A DNA stretch of 64,000 bases, taken from positions 23,944-87,943 of the forward strand of contig CANQBP010000006.1 in the NCBI GenBank assembly GCA_947589415.1. Direction: 5' to 3'. This document shows positions 56,521-64,000 of this stretch, one piece after another. How positions within the stretch are numbered: position 1 is the stretch's first letter; each line of letters starts with the position of its first letter. The notes below the pieces were generated by a model. The model did not search any database. It was not told the DNA's origin and was given only the letters and a program-made list of their open reading frames with translations. The stretch is from an uncultured Clostridia bacterium. Lineage in GTDB: Bacteria > Bacillota > Clostridia > Oscillospirales > Acutalibacteraceae. The position numbers and the translations under genes were made by a program.

Positions 56521-59500
56521 CTACCTTACAAGTATTTTGTTTGTAATACTTGACATATCACTCTCCACATTGTTCGACGCATTATTACGAACGGCATAAA
56601 ACTCTACTTTCTGTACGGCATTGATAAGCGTATCTTCGTAAACAACTTCAGCCTGCGGTTCAGCCAATGCAACCGCAATCATACTCGTGCCGCTGACCAT
56701 ATCCGGAACGGTCACGCCCGTGGAAATATACCTCCAGCCGAGCCCTGCGGCAACATCCGGTTTCTCCGATATGCCAACCTCCGTAACAGCATATATATAC
56801 CCCGGCTCAACCGAAATGTCCTTGCTGTGCATATAACGGTAAGTCTTGCCGTCCCTGTTTTTGACCGCCTCAAGCGGCTGATCATCTGCGCCAAAACTCA
56901 TAACCGTATATGAAGTTCCGACAAGATCGCCTTTCTTGTTGCCCGCAGCCTTTTCGTATTTGTCTATTCTGAATACAAAGCTCTGCTCTGCTTTCGTCAT
57001 ATTCAAATATCCGTGTTTGTCATCATCGTTTATCGGCTTCATAACCGTTGTTCCAGCAAAATTGTGCGGGTTGTCGTTTGAATTATAATACAAACTGTCT
57101 ATATACTTCTCAATCCTTAGAGTAGATACCTCTCCTTTCGGTCTGAACACGGCATAATAGGTCTTATCACTGTCTATGTCCCCTATATTTCCGTAGCTTA
57201 TTGCCGATACAGCCGATACAGCCTCACCGTCGCCGTTGGGGTTATCAAACCAACCTAAGAATTTACACTTGTCGGTCGGATATTCCAAAACGTTCGAGCC
57301 GCCAATCTCCGCAGCATTCTGAACGACCTCCATAGACCTCGAAAGTCTTACCCCGCTAAGCACCTCAACGGCATATTTTGAATCGGACGGTATGCAAGCC
57401 GCCGTGTACTTCACCGAAAAAGTCTTTCTTTCACGGTAATATACATTTATAACGTTATCCTTAACCTTGTCCACACTAACAGGCGCACCGCTTCCGTCCT
57501 CCTCAACATGAATATCGAGCGATACCGTTTCATTGCTTAATCTGTCATAGGTCTTTCCGTTTTCTATAATAACACTATTGGCTTTCCACTCTACGGTACT
57601 TCCGAGCAGATGTTTCTCCACGCTGTCGCCGCTTGCAAGCCGATTTACAGGGAAATCATACTGTCGGATAATATCGCCGCTGTCCGCATCAACGTACTTT
57701 ACGACATACGGATAAAATTTCCTGTCATAGTATATATCTATAACAACATATCCCCCACTTCCGGGATTAACATCAACCGTACCCGTATGTGTCGTCTTTT
57801 TCGTATTAACACTATATCCCGAAGCCAATAACGTGCTTGAATACATACTTTCCACATCTATTGTCGAATCATTCACAGCAAAAGTCTGACCCTGCCAAAG
57901 TTTGTATGTGCCGTCAAGGTTCTGCGCATAATGATTTACTTCAAATATATTCTGACTTTCATTCATTGTATAATAGAATGTTATAACATTCATTGAAGTT
58001 TCTTCACTCTTAGCGGCATCACTGTCAGTTTCCTCCGAGGCGGTAAGCACAAGTGATTTTGTCACCTTGTCCACGGCATACCCGCTTATATGCAGCGCTT
58101 TTTCGGTTACAACGCCGTTTGACGTCTGCTTTTCCACACTCTGGTAATCTGCAAATTCCTCGTTTGTGGACATATCCACATACCTCACACGATACCACAC
58201 ACTCGGCTTGTTAATATACTCAAAAGCGAACGTATTGTCAGCTTCACTTTCACGCATAAGAATGGAATGACTCGGAACGGTAGGCCACCAACCGCTTTCC
58301 TTTAAATCACTTCCGCCCTTAGCCCCAAATGTCTTTGTCGTAGACACAAACGCTTTTCCGTTTGTCGGCTCGGCAACCTCATTGCCCGTACCTTTCTCCA
58401 AATACTTTACAACATACGAAGATACCACATCGGACTCCCAACCGGCATACAGCTTGAGGTCACTCATTATCGGCATCGTTGACGGATCAAAACGTACCGT
58501 GTTCCCGCTGCCGTCAACATAGTATCAACCGGAAAATCTCGCTCCCGTAATCGGTCCGCTTAATGTTATTTTCGGAATGTCGTTTGTATTGACAGTATCT
58601 CCCCTCTCTACCGTAACGGAGCTTATAGACCTGTCCGCAATATACGACTCCATGTCATTATAAAAGGTTACATTATATTCTACCGGCAGCCACTTCGCAT
58701 ACAAAACACGACCGCCCGCAGGCATTTTGCTGCTGTCATAGTCAAACTGCGTGCCATCAATGAAATCGGGCGATGTAAACCAGCCGCCAAACGTATAATA
58801 ACTGCTCAAATCCGTATCATAATAGGTAATACTTTTTTCCCGTTCCCTAACAGTATCTCCCAACGGACTCTCAAACGGCAGACTTAACGCTGCATGACGT
58901 CCGTTTCCGTTTCGCAGTATCAAATTATAGTTGTTTCTTGAATAAAAGAACCTTGCCGTTTTCCATGGTTCATTTATGTGCTTTTGGTTTGTAGTGCCGG
59001 AGGAATCCGTCCATTCATAATCAAAACCGGTACCCTTAGACAACTCTTGCGAATCTCCATATGAATAGCCTTGCAGTGTCGGGTACGTAACATCAACTAT
59101 ACTATTACTTGTTGTGAACATATCATAGTCCATAAGCAGCTTGTACTTTTGACCGTCTTTTTCGATAGTACCCGTATCATCCTCTCCGTCACGCAAAGGA
59201 ACATAAATTTCCTGTGTCCATCTTGTAAAGTTGTTTTTAGTAGTCACACTCCAATATGCCGCAAGATTTACTTTTGTTTGTTCTCTGCGGACATTTGAGT
59301 CATCAAAAAGGATTCTTTTATCAAATCTTTCGTAGAATGTAGCTATATTTTTATTCGTTCCGCCAACATCTTGATCTTCATGCAGTACCCAATAACTGTC
59401 CTTCGGGCAAGCCCATGTTGAAAAGAACAATATATCCCCGGCATGAACAGGGTTTGCCGAGCTTCCGCTGTTACTTGCGGCTGTGCAGGGCTCCAGCTTT

Positions 59501-60893
59501 TCGAGCGGCCACAAATTTCTGATATCCTGACCGTACTTTGCCGTAAACTTAATATAGTAAAACTCTCCCTTCGGACGTGAATCGGGACTGTACAGGTCAA
59601 ACCCCGTTTCATACTTTTCTTTATCTTTGACTTGCGGAAGTTTTTCCACCATTACTTGATCTACGTCAGCCATATTATAAAGCCTTTTCAAATCCTCAGG
59701 TGCTTCACCTTTATAATAGTTTTCTGTTTCAATGGAAATATAGTAATTATCGTTTTTCTTCCATGCATAATAAAACTTTATATCATATTTTTTTCTGTCA
59801 TAATAAACATTGATAATGGTAGAGCCGTCACCTTCAACCGCCCTGTCCTTGTATGTTCTGTCACTGTTAAATACCAAAAAGTCCTTTTCGATCTCACTTG
59901 ACATATCGCTTTCATGGTTTGCGGCAAACTCCTCATCGCTCCACTCGTCTTTTCCGGAAACCAAAGTGCCTGACAAAGCTGTCTTTTTAACACTGTATGC
60001 ATAGCTGTAACCGTCATCATCTGCATTCTGTACACTATAAACAACGGTATATTCGGTATTCTCCGCTTTCCAAACAGCCTTATAATATTCATCGCTTGCG
60101 GGAATTGTTCCCGTAGTAAATTTCTCACAACTTCCCTCTGCCCCGGTCTTATCGATCTTTTCGCCGTCCTTATTGATGTAATCTCCGTCCTCATTTGTAC
60201 GTGCCCAACCCGAAAAAACATAACCGGATTTAACAGGCTCGGCAATCGTGTATATACTGCCGTATTTTGCATATACGGGCTCTACACCGTATCCGCCGTC
60301 AAGATCAAAATTTATAAGGTTATAGTTTCTGTCGTAGTACACCTCAAAAACAGTCGAACCGTCGGCAGCTATTTTGTCCTCATTATAAAACAGTTGTGTA
60401 AATCCCTCAAATGTTTTGAAAGGATCGGGTTCGCTGCCCGTCAGACCCGTACCCTTATAAAAATCTTCATCAAGCGAATTATTTTCCGTATAGAGATCAT
60501 CAGATATATTTTGGAAGAAATACCTTACCTTATACGGAACTTTGCTTGGAAGATAATATACCTTTATATTATAATCACTTGAAATATTATTGTATTTCAA
60601 TTCCGTCACGGTTTCGTCTCCGTCACGGTTTCGTCCGCAGCATCTTCCTCAAGTGACTTTTTCGGCGTATATCCCAAAACTTCCGGATTTCTTACGGTCA
60701 CATCAACATTTTCACCTTTTTGGAAAACAGCAACATATGATTCATATGCGGGTTCACCGTTACTATATAGATACTCAACTGTAACCGTACAATATTCCTC
60801 TGCAAATGTAATCATTGACGAAATACAAAAAACCGTTGTAATCATTACTGTTATAAAAGCAAATATTATCGCCGCCTTCATTTTCCTACCCAT
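56521..60893 (-). pseudogene. Second giant adhesin, broken by a 17-bp duplication and an in-frame TGA
   Basis: Starts at the ATG at 60893 (GGGAG 8 bp upstream) with a signal peptide (AAIIFAFITVMITTVFCISSMITFAEE), then shifts frame at 60602-60635, where 17 bp are duplicated in tandem. With one copy removed the frame runs without a break to 56521 except for a TGA at 58525-58527, giving a protein of about 1451 residues. The TGA replaces the Trp expected in FSGWYYVDGSG. Content: InlB/Flg_new-like repeats (LYAGWE, FSGW, VLYAKW), MucBP-like segments and a C-terminal module like that of the other giant adhesin, ending ESDMSSITNKILVR. The three open pieces run 60893-60606, 60609-58525 and 58476-56521. 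Confidence 0.85.
60602..60635 (-). repeat. 17-bp tandem duplication causing a frameshift
   Basis: TCCGTCACGGTTTCGTC occurs twice in direct succession (60602-60618, 60619-60635, plus-strand view). Because 17 is not a multiple of three it shifts the reading frame of the adhesin gene; one copy restores ADETVTELKYNN. Confidence 0.95.
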
Positions 60894-60952
60894 ATGAAAC
60901 ACTCCCTAAAAAATATTACAAAAGTTCAGAATATCCATACGAACACAGTGTT

Positions 60953-60981
60953 ATTATAACATCAATCAATCTTCGTGTCAA
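60953..60981 (-). promoter_or_regulatory. Consensus sigma-A promoter of the broken adhesin gene
   Basis: TTGACA (60976-60981) and TATAAT (60953-60958) with 17-bp spacing on the minus strand. The promoter is intact, so the gene is probably still transcribed. Confidence 0.88.
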
Positions 60982-61154
60982 CAGCTTATGAGTATAATAT
61001 CTTCACTTTTGCCACACAATCCCTGAAAATAGTTTCCAATACAAGAAAAAACGCTCCTATCCCTTTTAAGTGTTACTGCTATCGGAAACCGAATCTTTAC
61101 TCACCGGAAAATTGAAATAATTACGTAATTAAATTAAGAATATTTTAATATCGG
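60982..61154. other. Divergent intergenic region
   Basis: A/T-rich spacer between the adhesin promoter (minus) and the glgP promoter (plus). No gene or strong inverted repeat was seen. Confidence 0.6.
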
Positions 61155-61183
61155 TTGAAAATTTATTGAGAATAGGTTATAAT
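61155..61183 (+). promoter_or_regulatory. Sigma-A type promoter of glgP
   Basis: TTGAAA (61155-61160) and TATAAT (61178-61183) with 17-bp spacing on the plus strand; a leader of about 165 nt follows. Confidence 0.85.
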
Positions 61184-61356
61184 AATGTGTATATTGTTTT
61201 AATTTTAGTAAACAATTGCTATTTATATAGTGTGCTTTGCGGAAAACACTGCATACGTTACCGGCAGATACTGAATTTATACGCAGCATTTACGACCCGA
61301 AACGTACAGCGGTGATACACCGCCGAAGTCACACCGAAGGAAGGGGAAATTTAATC

Positions 61357-63768
61357 ATGTCAAAATCAAAACTCACACCGAGCGAGATAAGAGAGCTTAT
61401 AATTGCAAAACTCTCGCACAACTTCGGTGTAACACCGTCAGATGCAACTGACGAACATTACTACAAGGCAATAGCACTTATTCTCCGTGATATCATGCGT
61501 CAGGAGTATAAGGATTTCAGCGATGCCGCAGTAAAACAGAACAGCAAAACGGTTTACTACCTCTGTATGGAATTTCTTTTGGGACGTTCGCTGAAAAACG
61601 ACCTGTATAACCTCGGTCTTGAAGAACCGGTAAGTCAAGCCCTCAAGAGCATGAATATAAAACTTGAGAACATATATGAACAAGAACCCGATGCCGGTCT
61701 CGGAAACGGCGGTCTTGGCAGACTTGCGGCCTGTTTTCTTGACGGTCTTGCAACGCAGAACTACAACTCAATGGGATATTCACTCCGCTATGAATACGGC
61801 ATATTCCGACAGAAGCTCGTTGACGGCTGGCAAACGGAGCTTCCCGATTTCTGGCTTCCGGGCGGATCAGTATGGCTTCAGGCTCACCCCGAAAAAAGTA
61901 TTCCCGTATATTTTGACGGAAAAGTAATAGAAACATGGCATGATAACCATCACGCTATATCAATAGAAAATGCAACGAAAATAATTGCAACACCGTATGA
62001 TATGCTTATTCCCGGTGACGGCGGCAATGGTGTCAGCAGATTAAGACTTTGGGCGGCAACATCGGATAATTTCGACATGAAGCTGTTTAATTCAGGAGAT
62101 TATGTGCGCTCAATGGAACAAAAAGCTCTCGCCGAAAGTATAACGAGAGTACTCTACCCCGAAGATAATCATTCCGAGGGAAAAAGTCTGCGCCTCAGTC
62201 AGCAATATTTCCTTGTTTCAGCCACGATACAGGATATAATTCAACGTCACCTCAAGAATTATAACTCACTTGACAATCTTCCCGACGTTGTTGCCATTCA
62301 TCTCAATGATACGCACCCGGTTCTTGCAATACCCGAACTCATGCGTATAATGCTTGACGAATGCGGATATGATTGGGATAAGGCATGGGATATCGTAACA
62401 CGTACCATAGCATATACTAACCACACGGTCATGAGTGAAGCACTTGAATGTTGGCAGGTAGAGCTTTTCCAAAGAAAACTCCCGCGTATCTATCAGATAG
62501 TGGAGGAAATCAACCGCCGTTTCTGCGCAGAAATGCATCAACAAAATGTTGACGGATATAAAATAGGCAGAATGGCAATTATAAATGACGGTATTGTAAA
62601 AATGGCTAATCTCGCAGTTATTGCCTCACATTCCGTAAACGGTGTTTCAAAACTCCATAGCGAAATTCTCAAGGATTCGGTATTCAACGATTTCTATACC
62701 GTGACACCCGATAAATTCAAAAATGTTACAAACGGCATAGCGCATAGGCGTTGGCTTAACCAGTCAAATCCCGGTCTTGCAGATCTTATAACCGAACTTA
62801 TCGGTGATAAATTCAAAAAAGATGCAAATGCCCTTGAGGGACTTATGGCATATAAGAATGATGCCGCTGTTCTTGCAAAACTCGCCGTTATCAAGAAAAA
62901 GAATAAAGAAAGAATGGCAAAGTATATTCTTGAAAATAACGGAATAAAGGTAGATACCAATTCTATCTTTGACGTACAGGTAAAACGTCTGCACGAGTAT
63001 AAACGTCAGCTTCTGAATGCGCTGCATATATTCAGCACATATCAATGGTTAAGGGACAATCCCAATGCCGAATACAAACCCAAAACCTATATTTTCGGTG
63101 CAAAAGCCGCTCCGGGATATTATTTTGCAAAACAGATCATTCAGTTTATCGTTGCACTTGCAGATAAAATAAATAACGATCCTCGTGTGAACCAAAAGCT
63201 CAAGGTCGTATATCTTGAAGATTACCGTGTATCTGTTGCCGAAAAGCTGATTCCTGCCGCTGAAATAAGCGAACAGATATCTCTTGCGGGAACAGAGGCG
63301 TCCGGTACTTCAAATATGAAATTTATGATAAACGGTGCAATAACTCTCGGTACACTTGACGGTGCTAACGTAGAAATACATGATGTTGTGGGAGATGATA
63401 ACTCACTCATTTTCGGTATGACTACACCCGAAGTTAATCAGCTTAAAAGGCAGGGATATAATCCGAGTGTTCCATATAACAACAACCATATCATTAAGGC
63501 AGCCGTTGACGGAATATGTGCAGAGTTTGGCGACCGTTTCAACGAAATTGCCCATTCTCTTTCAACATCCGACCCGTATATGGTTCTGGCTGATTTTGCC
63601 GATTATGCAAATACTCAGCAAAAAGCCTCACGTCTTTACGAGGAAAAGAATACATGGAACAGAATGTCACTTATCAATATTGCCAAAGCCGGAAGATTTG
63701 CTTCGGATCGCAGTATAAGAGATTATGCCGATACGATTTGGTACGCTAAACCCGTTATTCTTGAATAA
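61357..63768 (+). CDS. glgP: Glycogen/starch/alpha-glucan phosphorylase
   Basis: 803 residues from the ATG at 61357 (GGAAGGGG upstream), the usual family size; the frame is open for 40 more codons without a start signal. It releases glucose-1-phosphate from alpha-1,4-glucans. Signatures are VYYLCMEFLLGRSLKNDL near the N-terminus, EPDAGLGNGGLGRLAACF, and the PLP-binding Lys in GTEASGTSNMKFMINGA. It is a single gene with its own promoter and terminator. Confidence 0.97.
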   Translation: MSKSKLTPSEIRELIIAKLSHNFGVTPSDATDEHYYKAIALILRDIMRQEYKDFSDAAVKQNSKTVYYLCMEFLLGRSLKNDLYNLGLEEPVSQALKSMNIKLENIYEQEPDAGLGNGGLGRLAACFLDGLATQNYNSMGYSLRYEYGIFRQKLVDGWQTELPDFWLPGGSVWLQAHPEKSIPVYFDGKVIETWHDNHHAISIENATKIIATPYDMLIPGDGGNGVSRLRLWAATSDNFDMKLFNSGDYVRSMEQKALAESITRVLYPEDNHSEGKSLRLSQQYFLVSATIQDIIQRHLKNYNSLDNLPDVVAIHLNDTHPVLAIPELMRIMLDECGYDWDKAWDIVTRTIAYTNHTVMSEALECWQVELFQRKLPRIYQIVEEINRRFCAEMHQQNVDGYKIGRMAIINDGIVKMANLAVIASHSVNGVSKLHSEILKDSVFNDFYTVTPDKFKNVTNGIAHRRWLNQSNPGLADLITELIGDKFKKDANALEGLMAYKNDAAVLAKLAVIKKKNKERMAKYILENNGIKVDTNSIFDVQVKRLHEYKRQLLNALHIFSTYQWLRDNPNAEYKPKTYIFGAKAAPGYYFAKQIIQFIVALADKINNDPRVNQKLKVVYLEDYRVSVAEKLIPAAEISEQISLAGTEASGTSNMKFMINGAITLGTLDGANVEIHDVVGDDNSLIFGMTTPEVNQLKRQGYNPSVPYNNNHIIKAAVDGICAEFGDRFNEIAHSLSTSDPYMVLADFADYANTQQKASRLYEEKNTWNRMSLINIAKAGRFASDRSIRDYADTIWYAKPVILE

Positions 63769-63782
63769 CAGATAAAAAATAT

Positions 63783-63830
63783 GTCAGCCGCACAAAAAAT
63801 TTACATTGTGCGGCTGACAACTTTTATATT
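63783..63830 (+). terminator. Terminator of glgP
   Basis: A perfect 13-bp stem (63783-63795 with 63806-63818) is followed by AACTTTTATATTTTC. Confidence 0.88.
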
Positions 63831-64000
63831 TTCATTTACCGATTGGAAACTGCAAGCCTTTGAAAGTGCTTAACCTAAAACTAATGCTTACCCACCATGA
63901 GTTTTTCGCGGTGTATTCAACCTCACACCGACAGGTAAGGTTGTTATTGCGGAAACAGACTCCCCCATACAAAAGCCAGAGCGAACGCAAGTGAGCGTAA
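63831..64000. other. Window end, no gene recognised
   Basis: No open frame of useful length and no recognised RNA is seen. A 13-codon ATG frame at about 63898-63939 is too short to support. Confidence 0.5.

Noticed and set aside
58525..58527. TGA read as Trp by a changed genetic code
   Set aside because: Many genes in the window end in TGA at the expected length (for example thrC, rbgA, moxR), so TGA is a normal stop here.
63898..63939. Very short ATG frame near the window end
   Set aside because: Thirteen codons without a ribosome site or context.

Overview
The window looks like chromosome of a low-GC, spore-forming member of the Clostridia. It carries spoIIGA-sigE, an ndoA-type toxin gene, clpP/clpX/tig, rpoBC, Firmicutes-style promoters and strong Shine-Dalgarno sites. 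The combination of sortases, a SipW-type peptidase, fibro-slime and DUF5979-like adhesin domains and P-x-Q-T-G-type tails suggests a gut anaerobe of the Oscillospiraceae/Ruminococcaceae type. That placement is inference. Near-consensus TTGACA-17-TATAAT promoters are frequent and were used to delimit operons.

0-14.6 kb, all on the minus strand, is housekeeping. It holds sigE (cut by the window edge) after spoIIGA; an ndoA/mazF toxin with no recognisable antitoxin; an RluA-family pseudouridine synthase with a HAD phosphatase; the tig-clpP-clpX proteostasis operon; an M19 dipeptidase-thrC-phosphoesterase group; and rplS followed by a signal-peptidase-like pseudo-enzyme, lepB, rbgA, rnhB and yraN.

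14.7-23.2 kb is one long minus-strand operon led by murD. It continues with a Ser-rich small protein, two M42 aminopeptidases, a GNAT protein, a YnbB-like PLP protein, a CPBP protease, tadA and a lipoprotein.

23.5-27.7 kb is a compact sortase island. Two closely related sortases flank a membrane protein, and a small wall protein with an IKTTG-type sorting tail starts the operon. A paralogous substrate sits upstream with its own promoter.

28.0-42.6 kb is on the plus strand. It holds ybaK, a moxR-DUF58-transglutaminase cassette, rpoB and rpoC (with an acidic RpoB tail and an expanded repeat in RpoC, and no rplJL upstream), and a small membrane protein behind an attenuator-like leader.

42.6-45.9 kb (minus) encodes three subunits resembling a transcarboxylase or decarboxylase: CoA carboxyltransferase, biotin carrier and pyruvate/oxaloacetate carboxyltransferase. 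No membrane decarboxylase subunit or biotin carboxylase is seen.

46.0-60.9 kb (minus) is the most unusual part, a SipW-centred surface-fibre locus. It has sipW, four proteins with SipW-type leaders (one with a long Pro/Ser/Glu repeat and a PVQTG wall-sorting tail), an intact 1684-residue fibro-slime adhesin, and a second giant adhesin. The second adhesin is broken by a 17-bp tandem duplication and by an in-frame TGA where a Trp is expected. The two giant proteins share a C-terminal module that ends in ESDMSSI. The window closes with glgP on the plus strand.
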